From Streptomyces niger (lineage in GTDB: Bacteria > Actinomycetota > Actinomycetes > Streptomycetales > Streptomycetaceae), in the NCBI RefSeq assembly GCF_000718305.1, contig NZ_JOFQ01000003.1, forward strand, positions 434,001 through 498,000: 64,000 bases of DNA. Direction: 5' to 3'. The translations under genes and the position numbers were made by a program. Every line of letters begins with the position of its first letter. Within the stretch, counting starts at the first letter, position 1. Positions 41,595-49,893 of the stretch are shown here, one piece after another. The notes beneath the pieces are model-generated. The model was not told where the DNA came from and searched no databases. It worked only from the letters and a program-made list of their open reading frames with translations.

Positions 41595-42400
41595 GGCGTG
41601 TGATTCCCTTCCGTGTGGCTGACGGTGTGGTTGACGGTGGCGGCGGCGAGGAACGCCGGGCGTTCGCCGCCGCCGTGGACGTGCAGGCTCGCGCCGCTGA
41701 CGTACGCGGCCCGGGCGGAGGCGAGGAAGGCGCAGGCGTCGCCGACTTCGTCGGGTTCGGCGAGTCTGCCGAGCGGTACGGTGCGGCCGACGGCGGCGAG
41801 CCCGGCTTCGTCCCCGTAATGCAGGTGGGACAGTTCGGTGCGGACCATGCCGAGGGTCACGGTGTTGACGCGTACCTTCGGGGCCCATTCCACGGCCATC
41901 GAGCGGGCCAGGTTGTCCAGGCCCGCCTTGGCGGCTCCGTAGGCCGCCGTGCCCGGTGAGGGACGGGTGCCGCTGACGCTGCCGATCATGATGATCGAGC
42001 CGCCCGTGGGCCCCTCGCGCAGCAGGTCGTAGGCGGCGAGCGAGGCGTTCAGCGGGGCGAGCAGGTTGAGTTCGACGACCCGCGCCGCGTGTCGGCTGCC
42101 GGCGTCGGCGAGCATGCGGTACGGAGTGCCGCCCGCGTTGTTGACCAGCGTGTCCAGCCGCCCGTACTCGTTCCGTACCGCCTCGAAGAACGCGCCGACC
42201 GCGTCCGGGTCCCGGAGATCCACGGTGTGGAAACGGGCGGTGCGTCCCGCCGCTCCGACGGGTCGGTCGGGGGGCCGTCGCGCGCAGGTCACCACCTCGG
42301 CCCCGGCTTCGAGCAGGGCGCGCACGATGCCCGCGCCGACGCCCCGCGTGCCGCCCGTGACGACGGCGACGTATCCCGACAGATCGATGATCGCTGGCAT
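41591..42400 (-). CDS. SDR dehydrogenase of the HIP cluster (Rv3549c-like)
   Basis: A 269-aa classical SDR: VAVVTGGTRGVGAGIVRALL (9-28), TCARRPPDR (NADP-type loop), NNAGGTP, GSVSGTRPSPGTAAYGAAKA with the active Tyr-Lys, and VNTVTLGMVRTELSHLHYGD. The last motif and overall order match the Rv3549c group in the KstR2 regulon. It is the first gene of the leftward arm of divergon 1; its start is 53 bp from the KstR2-like box at 42453-42466. It overlaps the next SDR by 4 nt. Reaction in the pathway unassigned. Confidence 0.82.
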   Translation of the reverse strand: MPAIIDLSGYVAVVTGGTRGVGAGIVRALLEAGAEVVTCARRPPDRPVGAAGRTARFHTVDLRDPDAVGAFFEAVRNEYGRLDTLVNNAGGTPYRMLADAGSRHAARVVELNLLAPLNASLAAYDLLREGPTGGSIIMIGSVSGTRPSPGTAAYGAAKAGLDNLARSMAVEWAPKVRVNTVTLGMVRTELSHLHYGDEAGLAAVGRTVPLGRLAEPDEVGDACAFLASARAAYVSGASLHVHGGGERPAFLAAATVNHTVSHTEGNHTP

Positions 42401-42452
42401 TGAGCACCTCCCGCGGCGCGCCGACCGCTGCTACCTTGCCTGCACGCGCCCT

Positions 42453-42466
42453 AACAAACGTTTGGT
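42453..42466. promoter_or_regulatory. KstR2-like operator, divergon 1
   Basis: AACAAACGTTTGGT is a near-perfect palindrome that fits the mycobacterial KstR2 consensus AnCAAGnnCTTGnT except for symmetric G-to-A and C-to-T changes. It lies in the 87-bp gap between the SDR (42400) and echA20 (42488), where a bound repressor would block both promoters. The comparison to the consensus is from memory. Confidence 0.65.
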
Positions 42467-42487
42467 GGAAAGGTAGCTGATTCGCTC

Positions 42488-43303
42488 ATGGGTGTCTCCA
42501 CCTCCTCGCCCGAAGAGGGCATCGCGGTCGTCACCGTCGACTTCCCACCGGTGAACGCCCTTCCCGTACACGGCTGGTACGACCTGGCCGCCGCCGTCCG
42601 CGCGGCGGGCGCGGACCCGAAGGTGCGCTGCGTCGTCCTCGCCGCCGCCGGACGCGGCTTCAACGCCGGTGTGGACATCAAGGAGATGCAGCGCACGCCC
42701 GGGTACGACGCACTGCTCGGCGCCAACCGCGGCTGCTCCGAGGCGTTCGCCGCGGTGTACGACTGCGAAGTCCCGGTGATCGCCGCCGTACAGGGCTTCT
42801 GCCTGGGCGGCGGCATCGGCCTGGTCGGCAACGCCGACGCGATCGTGGCGAGCGACGACGCCACGTTCGGCCTGCCGGAGCTGGACCGGGGCGCGCTCGG
42901 CGCCGCCACCCACCTCGCCCGGCTGGTACCGCAACACGTGATGCGGACCCTGTACTACACCTCACGCACCGTCACGGCCGAGGAACTGCACCGGCACGGT
43001 TCCGTCTGGCAGGTGGTGCCCCGCGACCGACTGACGGACGCAGCAATGGCGTTGGCGGGCGAGATCGCCGCCAAGGACGGCACCCTGCTCCGCCTCGCCA
43101 AGGCCGCCATCAACGGCATCGACCCGGTCGACGTGCGCCGCAGCTACCGCTTCGAGCAGGGCTTCACCTTTGAAGCCAACCTCAGCGGCATCGCCGACCG
43201 GGTACGCAACACCTTCGGCACCGGCACCAGCACCAGCACCAGCACCAGCACCAGCACCAGCACCAGCACCGGATCCAACACAACGAGGGGGCAGCGGTCA
43301 TGA
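42488..43303 (+). CDS. echA20: enoyl-CoA hydratase family, steroid ring-D hydrolase EchA20
   Basis: A 271-aa crotonase-fold protein. AAAGRGFNAGVDIKEMQRTP (about 57-76) and VQGFCLGGGIGLVGNADAIV (about 101-120) form the CoA and oxyanion-hole regions, followed by DDATFGLPELDRGALGAATH. In M. tuberculosis EchA20 opens ring D of the HIP-derived CoA ester, not by hydration but by C-C hydrolysis. The gene lies directly before ipdA (4-nt ATGA overlap) as in mycobacteria. The C-terminus has a lineage-specific tail of seven Thr-Ser pairs encoded by a hexanucleotide repeat. Start choice is moderately certain; the RBS (GGAAAGG) is far, about 13 nt. Confidence 0.85.
   Translation: MGVSTSSPEEGIAVVTVDFPPVNALPVHGWYDLAAAVRAAGADPKVRCVVLAAAGRGFNAGVDIKEMQRTPGYDALLGANRGCSEAFAAVYDCEVPVIAAVQGFCLGGGIGLVGNADAIVASDDATFGLPELDRGALGAATHLARLVPQHVMRTLYYTSRTVTAEELHRHGSVWQVVPRDRLTDAAMALAGEIAAKDGTLLRLAKAAINGIDPVDVRRSYRFEQGFTFEANLSGIADRVRNTFGTGTSTSTSTSTSTSTSTGSNTTRGQRS
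43226..43267 (+). repeat. hexanucleotide microsatellite (ACCAGC)x7 in echA20
   Basis: Seven perfect ACCAGC units, flanked by ACCGGC and ACCGGA variants, encode the Thr-Ser repeats near the EchA20 C-terminus. Changes in copy number keep the frame, so the tail length can vary without destroying the downstream ATGA coupling to ipdA. Confidence 0.9.
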
Positions 43304-44169
43304 GTGCCGACAAGACGATGACGCCTGACGAGGTGGTCGGCCGCCTCACCAGCGGCATGACGCTCGGCATCGGCGGCTGGGGATCGCGGCGCAAGCCGAT
43401 GGCGCTGGTGCGCGCACTGCTGCGCTCGGACCTCACCGATCTGACCGTGGTGTCCTACGGCGGGCCGGACGTCGGGCTGCTCGCCGCCGCCGGGAAGATC
43501 CGCCGGCTGGTCACCGCCTTCGGCACGCTGGACTCCGTGCCGCTGGAGCCGCACTTCTGCGCGGCCCGGCAGGGTGGCGGCCTCGAACTCACCGAGCTGG
43601 ACGAGGCGATGGTCATGTGGGGGCTCACCGCCGCCGCGCACCGGCTGCCCTTCATGCCGATCCGCGCCGGGCTCGGCTCGGACGTGCTGACGGTCAACCC
43701 GTCGCTGCGCACGATCACCTCGCCGTACGAGGACGGCGAGGAGCTGGTCGCCGTGCCGGCGCTGCGGCTGGACGCCGCGCTGGTGCACATCAACCGGGCC
43801 GACGCACGCGGCAACGGCCAGTACCTCGGCCCCGACCCGTACTTCGACGACCTGTTCTGCCAGGCGGCCGACGCCGCGTACGTGTCCTGCGAGCGTCTCG
43901 TGGACACCGCGGAGCTGCTGAAGGCCGCCGGTCCGCAGACGCTGCTGGTCAAGCGGGCGTTCGTGACCGGCGTGACCGAGACCCCGAACGGCGCGCACTT
44001 CACTTCCTGCGAGCCCGATCACGGGCGGGACGAGGCGTTCCAGCGCGCGTACGTGCGGGCCGCCAAGGACCCGGCGGCCTGGCAGGACTTCGTCGAGCGG
44101 TTCCTGTCCGGTGACGAGCACAGCTACCAGGCCGCCGTCGCGGCGTTCCACGAGGAGGCGTCCGGATGA
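43300..44169 (+). CDS. ipdA: IpdA, alpha subunit of the steroid ring-C hydrolase
   Basis: A 289-aa protein of the CoA-transferase I fold. MTPDEVVGRLTSGMTLGIGG (about 7-26), GWGSRRKPMALVRALLRSDL, VVSYGGPDVGLLAAAGKIRR and DPYFDDLFCQAAD match IpdA of actinobacteria closely. IpdAB is not a transferase: it hydrolyses the last steroid ring (COCHEA-CoA) in C/D-ring breakdown. The start overlaps echA20 by 4 nt and the stop overlaps ipdB by 4 nt, consistent with equal subunit synthesis. Cytoplasmic. Confidence 0.9.
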   Translation: MSADKTMTPDEVVGRLTSGMTLGIGGWGSRRKPMALVRALLRSDLTDLTVVSYGGPDVGLLAAAGKIRRLVTAFGTLDSVPLEPHFCAARQGGGLELTELDEAMVMWGLTAAAHRLPFMPIRAGLGSDVLTVNPSLRTITSPYEDGEELVAVPALRLDAALVHINRADARGNGQYLGPDPYFDDLFCQAADAAYVSCERLVDTAELLKAAGPQTLLVKRAFVTGVTETPNGAHFTSCEPDHGRDEAFQRAYVRAAKDPAAWQDFVERFLSGDEHSYQAAVAAFHEEASG

Positions 44170-44927
44170 GTGCGGTGAAGGCGACCCGGGCCGAGTACTG
44201 CGTGCTGGCCTGCGCCGAGGTCTGGCGCGGCGCGGGCGAGGTGCTCGCCAGCCCGATGGGCACCGTGCCGTCGATCGGTGCGCGGCTGGCGAAGCTCACC
44301 TTCTCCCCCGACCTGCTGCTGACGGACGGGGAAGCGCTGCTGATGGCGGACGTACCGGCGGTCGGGGCGCGGTCGGAGGCCACCGAGGGCTGGCTGCCGT
44401 ACCGGCAGCATCTGGCGCTGGTGGCCACGGGGCGGCGGCACGTGATGATGGGCGCGAGCCAGCTGGACCGGTACGGCAACCAGAACATCAGCTGCATCGG
44501 CGACTGGGCCCGACCGAAGCGGCAGCTGCTGGGCGTGCGCGGCGCGCCGGTCAACACCCTCAACAACCCGACGAGTTACTGGGTGCCGCGGCACTCGCGC
44601 CGGGTGTTCGTGGCGCGGGTCGACATGGTGAGCGGCGTCGGGTACGACCGGGCCGCCGCGGCCGGGCCGGCCGCCACCCGGTACCACCGCATCCCGGAGG
44701 TCGTCACCGACCTGGGCGTCTTCGACTTCGAGACCCAGGACCACACCCTGCGGCTGCGCTCCTTGCACCCGGGCGTCACGGTCGAGCAGGTCCGCGAGGC
44801 CACCGGTTTCCCGCTCGCCCTGACCGACCCGGTGCCGTACACCCGCGAGCCCACGCCCGAGGAGCTGCGGCTGATCCGGACCGTCATCGACCCCGGCGGG
44901 CTGCGGGACCGGGAGGTCACGGCGTGA
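44166..44927 (+). CDS. ipdB: IpdB, beta subunit of the steroid ring-C hydrolase
   Basis: A 253-aa CoA-transferase-fold beta subunit: ATRAEYCVLACAEVWRGAGE (about 5-24), ASPMGTVPSIGARLAKLTFS, LLTDGEALLMAD, MMGASQLDRYGNQNISCIGD and RGAPVNTLNNPTSYWVPRHS. This string of motifs is that of IpdB (Rv3552 type). It pairs with IpdA to form the ring-opening hydrolase. The gene is coupled to ipdA (ATGA) and to ipdC (GTGA). Confidence 0.9.
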   Translation: MSAVKATRAEYCVLACAEVWRGAGEVLASPMGTVPSIGARLAKLTFSPDLLLTDGEALLMADVPAVGARSEATEGWLPYRQHLALVATGRRHVMMGASQLDRYGNQNISCIGDWARPKRQLLGVRGAPVNTLNNPTSYWVPRHSRRVFVARVDMVSGVGYDRAAAAGPAATRYHRIPEVVTDLGVFDFETQDHTLRLRSLHPGVTVEQVREATGFPLALTDPVPYTREPTPEELRLIRTVIDPGGLRDREVTA

Positions 44928-46000
44928 GCGACGCACCGGCCGACGTCACCCTGGCAACACCCCTCACCCGGCTGGTCGGCGTGCGGCACCCCCTCGTCCA
45001 GACCGGCATGGGCTGGGTGGCGGGCCCCCGGCTCGTCTCGGCCGCCGCGAACGCGGGCGCACTGGGCATCCTGGCCTCGGCGACCATGACCGTGGAGCAG
45101 TTGCGGGCCGCCGTCCGGGAGGTCGCCGCGCGCACGGACGCACCGTTCGGGGTGAACCTGCGCGCGGACGCGGGCGATGCGGCCGACCGCGTCCGCGTCA
45201 TCGTCGAGGAGGGCGTACGGGTCGCCTCCTTCGCGCTCGCGCCCTCCCGGGAACTGATCGCCCGGCTCAAGGACGCCGGGGTGGTCGTCGTCCCGTCCGT
45301 CGGCGCCCGGCGGCACGCGGAGAAGGTCGCCGCCTGGGGCGCCGACGCCGTGATCGTGCAGGGCGGCGAGGGCGGCGGCCACACCGGGGAGGTCGCCACC
45401 GGCGTGCTGCTGCCGCAGGTCGTGGACGCGGTGGACATCCCGGTGGTGGCGGCCGGCGGGTTCCGCGACGGCCGCGGGCTGGTGGCGGCGCTGGCGTACG
45501 GCGCCGCCGGCATCGCCATGGGCACCCGCTTCCTCCTCACCTCCGACAGCACCGTCCCCGACGCCGTCAAGGCCCGCTACCTCGCCGCGACCGTCAAGGA
45601 CACCACCGTCACCACCGCCGTCGACGGCCTCCCCCACCGGATGCTGCGCAGCGAACTGGTCGACGCGCTGGAGCGCTCGGGGCGGGCGGCGGCACTGCTG
45701 CGCGCGGTGCGGCACGCCGCCGCCTTCCAGCGTGAAACCGGCATGAGCTGGCGCCGGATGGTCCGCGACGGCCTGGCCATGAAGCACGGCAAGGACCTGA
45801 CGTGGAGCCAGTTCCTGCTGGCGGCCAACACCCCGATGCTGCTCAAGGGCTCGATGGTGGACGGCCGTACGGACCTGGGCGTGATGGCCGCCGGGCAGGT
45901 CGCGGGCCTCATCGACGACCTGCCGTCCTGCGCCGAGCTGGTGGCCCGCGTCATGGCGGAGGCCCACGCCACCCTCCACGCCCTGCCGGCAGCGGACTGA
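44924..46000 (+). CDS. ipdC: IpdC, nitronate monooxygenase-like FMN reductase of HIP catabolism
   Basis: A 358-aa FMN-dependent TIM barrel of the nitronate monooxygenase/enoyl reductase group. VRHPLVQTGMGWVAGPRLVS (about 19-38) binds flavin. Also seen are GADAVIVQGGEGGGHTGEVA (about 138-157), VVAAGGFRDGRGLVAALAYG and AAGIAMGTRFLLTSDS. In mycobacteria IpdC is needed for the step before ring opening by EchA20. GTG 44924 overlaps the ipdB stop by 4 nt; the frame's long upstream extension is a shadow of ipdB. It is the last gene of this arm. Confidence 0.88.
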   Translation: MSDAPADVTLATPLTRLVGVRHPLVQTGMGWVAGPRLVSAAANAGALGILASATMTVEQLRAAVREVAARTDAPFGVNLRADAGDAADRVRVIVEEGVRVASFALAPSRELIARLKDAGVVVVPSVGARRHAEKVAAWGADAVIVQGGEGGGHTGEVATGVLLPQVVDAVDIPVVAAGGFRDGRGLVAALAYGAAGIAMGTRFLLTSDSTVPDAVKARYLAATVKDTTVTTAVDGLPHRMLRSELVDALERSGRAAALLRAVRHAAAFQRETGMSWRRMVRDGLAMKHGKDLTWSQFLLAANTPMLLKGSMVDGRTDLGVMAAGQVAGLIDDLPSCAELVARVMAEAHATLHALPAAD

Positions 46001-46020
46001 ACCGCGCCCGCACCGTGCCC

Positions 46021-46062
46021 ACCACGGACCGGCTCCGGCCCACCACGGACCGGCTCCGGCCC
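46021..46062. repeat. 21-bp tandem direct repeat downstream of ipdC
   Basis: Two identical 21-bp units (46021-46041 and 46042-46062, starting ACCACGGACCGGCTCCGG) are followed by a third, diverged unit (about 46063-46080). They lie in the 150-bp gap between ipdC and the phosphatase gene. The units hold short inverted segments, CCGG-rich, that might fold. Function unknown. Confidence 0.75.
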
Positions 46063-46150
46063 GCCACGGTCCGGAGCGGGCCCGCGCTCCACCCGAGGAA
46101 CTTTCCGGCACACCGCACCCCGGACACCCCTCTCCCCTCTTGGAGTGACC

Positions 46151-47080
46151 ATGCGCGCCACTCGTCTCCGCCGTACGGCGGCAGTGCTGCTCACCGCCGC
46201 CCTCGGCGCCCTCCCCGCCTGCTCGGCGGCCCCGGCCCCCGACCGGCCCGCCGCCCCACCGACCACGTCCTCCGGCCCGGCCGCCGGCACCGTGCACCGC
46301 GTAGCGCTGCGGGGCGCGGTCAACGTGCGCGACCTCGGCGGCTACCGCACCCGCGACGGCCAACACGTCCGATACGGCCGGGTCTTCCGGGCCGACGGGC
46401 TCGGGAAGCTGACCCCGGCGGACGGCGCGAAACTGACCGGGCTGGGCCTACGCACCGTCGTGGACCTGCGCGTCCCCGCGGAGATCGCGCGGGACGGCGC
46501 CGACCGGCTGCCCCGCGGGCCGGAACCGGTCTCCCGGCCCGTGCCGGACCACCGGCTGAACGACACGACGAACGAGGCGCTGGGCAGCAAGGACCCCGAC
46601 ACGCAGCGCAAGCTCCTCGGCGGCGGCCGGGCGGAGCGGCTGATGCGCGCCACGTACCGGTCCTTCGTCACCGACGCGCAGAGCCGCCGCCAGTTCGCCG
46701 CGACCCTGCGCGACCTCGCGGACGGCAGGGGCGCCCCGCTGCTCTTCCACTGCACCGCGGGCAAGGACCGCACCGGCTGGCTGAGCTACGTACTGCTCCG
46801 CGCCGTCGGCGTACCGGAGGCCACCGCGATCCGCGATTATCTGCTCTCCAACGACCTGCGCGCGGCTGCCGACCGCAGGACCCGCGCGGGGCTGAAGGAG
46901 AGCGGGCAGATGCGGGACCCGGACCTGCTCACCCCGCTCCTGGCCGTCCGCGAGGACTACCTGCAGGCCGCCGTCGACCAGGCCCGGCAGGACTACGGCG
47001 GCCTCGACGGCTACCTCACCGAGGGGCTGGGCCTGGACTCCAGGACCCTGGCGCGGCTCCGCTCCCGCCTGGTGCACTGA
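46151..47080 (+). CDS. tyrosine-protein phosphatase, predicted lipoprotein
   Basis: A 309-aa protein-tyrosine/dual-specificity phosphatase. The signature HCTAGKDRTG contains the catalytic cysteine (Cys201) and arginine (Arg207), and NVRDLGGYRTRDGQHVRYGR (about 59-78) is the PtpB/SptP-type N-terminal motif. The start MRATRLRRTAAVLLTAALGA is a signal peptide ending in the lipobox LPAC (Cys at about 25), so it should be anchored outside the membrane. Similar secreted phosphatases (MptpB type) act on phosphoproteins or phosphoinositides. It is not part of the HIP pathway; it sits between ipdC and fadA6 without overlap. ATG 46151 is preferred to GTG 46145. Confidence 0.85.
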   Translation: MRATRLRRTAAVLLTAALGALPACSAAPAPDRPAAPPTTSSGPAAGTVHRVALRGAVNVRDLGGYRTRDGQHVRYGRVFRADGLGKLTPADGAKLTGLGLRTVVDLRVPAEIARDGADRLPRGPEPVSRPVPDHRLNDTTNEALGSKDPDTQRKLLGGGRAERLMRATYRSFVTDAQSRRQFAATLRDLADGRGAPLLFHCTAGKDRTGWLSYVLLRAVGVPEATAIRDYLLSNDLRAAADRRTRAGLKESGQMRDPDLLTPLLAVREDYLQAAVDQARQDYGGLDGYLTEGLGLDSRTLARLRSRLVH

Positions 47081-47129
47081 GCCGCGGGCCGAAGGCTCAG
47101 CTCCTGCCCGCGCTCGCCGCGACCGCCAT

Positions 47130-47163
47130 CCCGCTCGCGGCGCACTGCGAGGCCGCGAGCGGG
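47130..47163. terminator. hairpin terminator between the phosphatase and fadA6
   Basis: The arms 47130-47141 (CCCGCTCGCGGC) and 47152-47163 are exact reverse complements with a 10-nt loop. It lies in the 194-bp convergent gap, 50 nt past the phosphatase stop and 112 nt past the fadA6 stop. The remaining gap has no recognisable gene. Confidence 0.65.
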
Positions 47164-47274
47164 TGGTTGTCCTGCCGTCCGACAGTCCGCCGGCAGGGCT
47201 CGCCCGGATCACGCTGGCGGGCCTCGCCCGCCGGGAGGGCCCGGAGCGGACTGAGGCCTTACGGACCGGCGGGG

Positions 47275-48432
47275 TCACAGCCGTTCGATGACCGTCACGT
47301 TGGCCTGGCCGCCGCCCTCGCACATCGTTTGGAGGCCGTACCGGCCGCCGGTGCGCTCCAGCTCGTGGAGGAGAGTGGTCATGAGCTTGGTGCCGGTGGC
47401 GCCCAGGGGGTGGCCGAGGGCGATGGCGCCGCCGTTGACGTTGACCTTCTCGGGGTCGGCGCCGGTCTCCTTCAGCCAGGCCAGCACGACCGGCGCGAAC
47501 GCCTCGTTGATCTCGACCAGGTCGATGTCGTCCATGGTCAGGCCGGTTTTCTTCAGCGCGTGCGCGGTGGCCGGGATGGGCGCCGAGAGCATCCGGATGG
47601 GGTCCTCGCCGCGTACGGAGAGGTGGTGGACGCGGGCCCGCGGGGTCAGGCCGTGTTCGCGTACGGCCCGTTCGGAGGCGAGCAGCATCGCGGCCGCGCC
47701 GTCGGAGACCTGCGAGGAGACCGCCGCGGTGAGCCGCCCGCCCTCGACCACCGGCTTCAGCCCGGCCATCTTCTCCAGGGAGGTGTCCCGGCGCGGGCCC
47801 TCGTCGGTCGTGACGTCCCCGTACGGGACGAGTTCACGGTCGAAGCGGCCTTCGTCGATGGCGTGCAGGGCCCGCCGGTGGGAGCGGAGCGCGAACTCCT
47901 CCATCGCCTCCCGCGTGATGCCCCACTTCTCGGCGATCAGCTCGGCGCCGTGGAACTGGTTGACCGGCGCGTCGCCGTAGCGGGCCCGCCAGCCCTCGCT
48001 GCCCGCGTACGGCCCCTCGGTCAGCCCGAGCGGTTCGGCGGCCTGCCGGCTGGCGAAGGCGATCGGGATCATCGACATGTTCTGGGTGCCGCCCGCGACG
48101 ACCAGGTCCTGCGTGCCGGAGAGCACGCCCTGCGCGGCGAAATGGATGGCCTGTTGGGAGGAGCCGCACTGCCGGTCGACGGTGACGCCGGGTACCTCTT
48201 CGGGGAGCCCGGCGGCCAGCCAGCACGTTCGGGCGATGTCACCGGCCTGCGGCCCGACGGTGTCGAGGCAGCCGAAGACGACGTCCTCGACGGCGGCCGG
48301 GTCGATGCCGGTGCGCCGCACGAGGGCCTTGAGCACGTGGGCCCCGAGGTCGGCCGGGTGGACGGCGGCGAGCCCGCCCTTCCGGCGTCCGACGGGCGTG
48401 CGGATCGCGTCGATGATGTAGGCCTCGGCCAT
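47275..48432 (-). CDS. fadA6: FadA6, thiolase of steroid C/D-ring catabolism
   Basis: A 385-aa thiolase that cleaves a 3-ketoacyl-CoA with CoA. The nucleophilic cysteine is in VDRQCGSSQQAIHFAAQG (Cys89), the C-terminal active cysteine in TMCEGGGQAN (Cys371), and the histidine in GGAIALGHPLGATGTKL (about 341). Length is normal. It lies directly after kstR2 (39-bp gap) as in mycobacteria, at the end of the fadE30-ipdF-kstR2 arm, and should act on the chain left after ring opening. The trailing convergent gap carries a terminator. Confidence 0.9.
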   Translation of the reverse strand: MAEAYIIDAIRTPVGRRKGGLAAVHPADLGAHVLKALVRRTGIDPAAVEDVVFGCLDTVGPQAGDIARTCWLAAGLPEEVPGVTVDRQCGSSQQAIHFAAQGVLSGTQDLVVAGGTQNMSMIPIAFASRQAAEPLGLTEGPYAGSEGWRARYGDAPVNQFHGAELIAEKWGITREAMEEFALRSHRRALHAIDEGRFDRELVPYGDVTTDEGPRRDTSLEKMAGLKPVVEGGRLTAAVSSQVSDGAAAMLLASERAVREHGLTPRARVHHLSVRGEDPIRMLSAPIPATAHALKKTGLTMDDIDLVEINEAFAPVVLAWLKETGADPEKVNVNGGAIALGHPLGATGTKLMTTLLHELERTGGRYGLQTMCEGGGQANVTVIERL

Positions 48433-48471
48433 GGCTGCTGCTCCTCGGTCGGTTCACAGTGGCGCGTGGGG

Positions 48472-49086
48472 TTACGTGCGTACGGCGACGCCGTCCAGGA
48501 CCATGGACAGGTACTGGCGGGCGATCTCCTCCGGGCTGTGCTGTCCGCCCGGTCGGTACCAGCTCACCGCGACCCAGACGGTGTCGCGGATGAAACGGTA
48601 GGTCAGCCGGATGTCGAGGTCGGCGCGGAAGACTCCGGCGGCCACCCCGCGCTCCAGCGTGCCCAGCCACGCCTTCTCGAACTTCACCTGTGAGTCGGCG
48701 AGGTAGGCGAAGCGCGGCTGCGCGGCCAGGGCCCGGGCCTCCTTCTGGTAGATGGCGACCGCTGCGCGGTGCCGGTCGATCTCCCGGAAGGACTCGGTGA
48801 CGAGGGCCTCGATGGTTTCCCGGGGGCCGAGGCCGGCGTCCAGCACGGTGTCGTAGCCGGCCCACAGCTCGTCCAGGAAGGTGGCCAGGATCTCGTCCAG
48901 CATCGATTCCTTGGAATCGAAGTGGTAGTAGAGGCTGCCGGCCAGCATGCCGGCCGCGTCCGCGATCTTGCGTACGGTGGTGGCGTTGTAGCCCTGCTCG
49001 GCGAACACCTCGGCAGCGGTGTCCAGCAGCTCGCGGCGGCGCTCGGGTGACGGGCTCACGTTCGACTTCTTCTTGGCGGTTGGCAC
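48472..49086 (-). CDS. kstR2: KstR2-type TetR repressor of steroid C/D-ring catabolism
   Basis: A 204-aa TetR regulator. The HTH region has RRRELLDTAAEVFAEQGYNA and TVRKIADAAGMLAGSLYYHF (about 17-60), then DSKESMLDEILATFLDELWA, all typical of the KstR2 (Rv3557c) group. In mycobacteria KstR2 is released from DNA by HIP-CoA. The gene sits between ipdF and fadA6, as in mycobacteria, downstream of the divergon-2 box, so it should repress itself. GTG 49086 is the start, 21 bp after the ipdF stop. Confidence 0.88.
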   Translation of the reverse strand: MPTAKKKSNVSPSPERRRELLDTAAEVFAEQGYNATTVRKIADAAGMLAGSLYYHFDSKESMLDEILATFLDELWAGYDTVLDAGLGPRETIEALVTESFREIDRHRAAVAIYQKEARALAAQPRFAYLADSQVKFEKAWLGTLERGVAAGVFRADLDIRLTYRFIRDTVWVAVSWYRPGGQHSPEEIARQYLSMVLDGVAVRT

Positions 49087-49107
49087 CGCACCATTGTCGC
49101 CCGCCCC

Positions 49108-49893
49108 TCACGCGCGCTGACTGCTGACCGGCACGACCTCGCCGGTCATGTAGGACGAGTAGTCGCTGGCCAGGAAGACGATGACGTTGGCGACCTCCCA
49201 GGGCTCCGCGTACCGCCCGAACGCCTCCCGCTCGGTCAGCTCCGCCAGCAGCTCCGGGGTGGTGACCTTCGCCAGGTGCGGGTGCATGGCCAGGCTCGGG
49301 GACACGGCGTTGACCCGGACACCGTACTCGGCCGCCTCCACCGCGGCGCAACGGGTCAGGGCCATCACACCGGCCTTGGCGGCGGCGTAGTGGGCCTGGC
49401 CGCGCTGGGCGCGCCAGCCGACGACCGAGGCGTTGTTCACGACGACACCGCCGTGTCCGGCTTCCTTCATGCGGCGCAGGGCGGCGCGGGTGCAGCGGAA
49501 GGTGCCGTTGAGCGTGACGTCCAGGACCCGGTCCCACTGCGCGTCGGTCATGTCGACGAGGTCGGCGGTGCCGCCGAGCCCGGCGTTGTTGACGACGATG
49601 TCGAGGCGGCCGTGGCGTTCCGCGGCGAGGTCGAAGAGGGCTGCGACCCGGTCCTCGTCGGTGACGTCGCAGGGCAGTGCGGCGACCCGGTCGGCGCCGA
49701 ACTCCGCCGCAAGGGCGGCCTCGGACTCCTTGAGCCGGCGGGCGTGCGCGTCGGAGAGGACGACCCGGGCGCCCTCCTCCAGGAGGCGGCGGGCCGTGGC
49801 GCCGCCGATGCCCGCGCCCGCCGCGGCGGTGACGACGGCGGCCCGGCCGGCGAGCAGCGCGTGCCCGGGGACGTACGGGGGCGGCGGGGTCAC
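49108..49893 (-). CDS. ipdF: IpdF, hydroxyacyl-CoA dehydrogenase-like SDR
   Basis: A 261-aa SDR: AAVVTAAAGAGIGGATARRL (17-36) has the A-A-x-G-x-G variant glycine motif seen in IpdF; NNAGLGGTADLVDMTDAQWD, NNASVVGWRAQRGQAHYAAA with the catalytic Tyr-Lys, and VNAVSPSLAMHPHL follow. IpdF (Rv3559c type) oxidises the 5-hydroxyl intermediate of HIP-CoA breakdown. GTG 49893 overlaps the fadE30 stop by 4 nt. The C-terminus (PVSSQRA) lacks the usual D-G-G tail, as is common in this branch. Confidence 0.86.
   Translation of the reverse strand: MTPPPPYVPGHALLAGRAAVVTAAAGAGIGGATARRLLEEGARVVLSDAHARRLKESEAALAAEFGADRVAALPCDVTDEDRVAALFDLAAERHGRLDIVVNNAGLGGTADLVDMTDAQWDRVLDVTLNGTFRCTRAALRRMKEAGHGGVVVNNASVVGWRAQRGQAHYAAAKAGVMALTRCAAVEAAEYGVRVNAVSPSLAMHPHLAKVTTPELLAELTEREAFGRYAEPWEVANVIVFLASDYSSYMTGEVVPVSSQRA

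Noticed and set aside
43220..43273. Possible CRISPR-like repeat array
   Set aside because: The repeats are 6-bp units without spacers inside a coding frame: a microsatellite.
47081..47274. Possible gene or remnant in the phosphatase-fadA6 gap
   Set aside because: All six frames were read roughly. None gives a recognisable motif, and the region is explained by a hairpin terminator plus filler.
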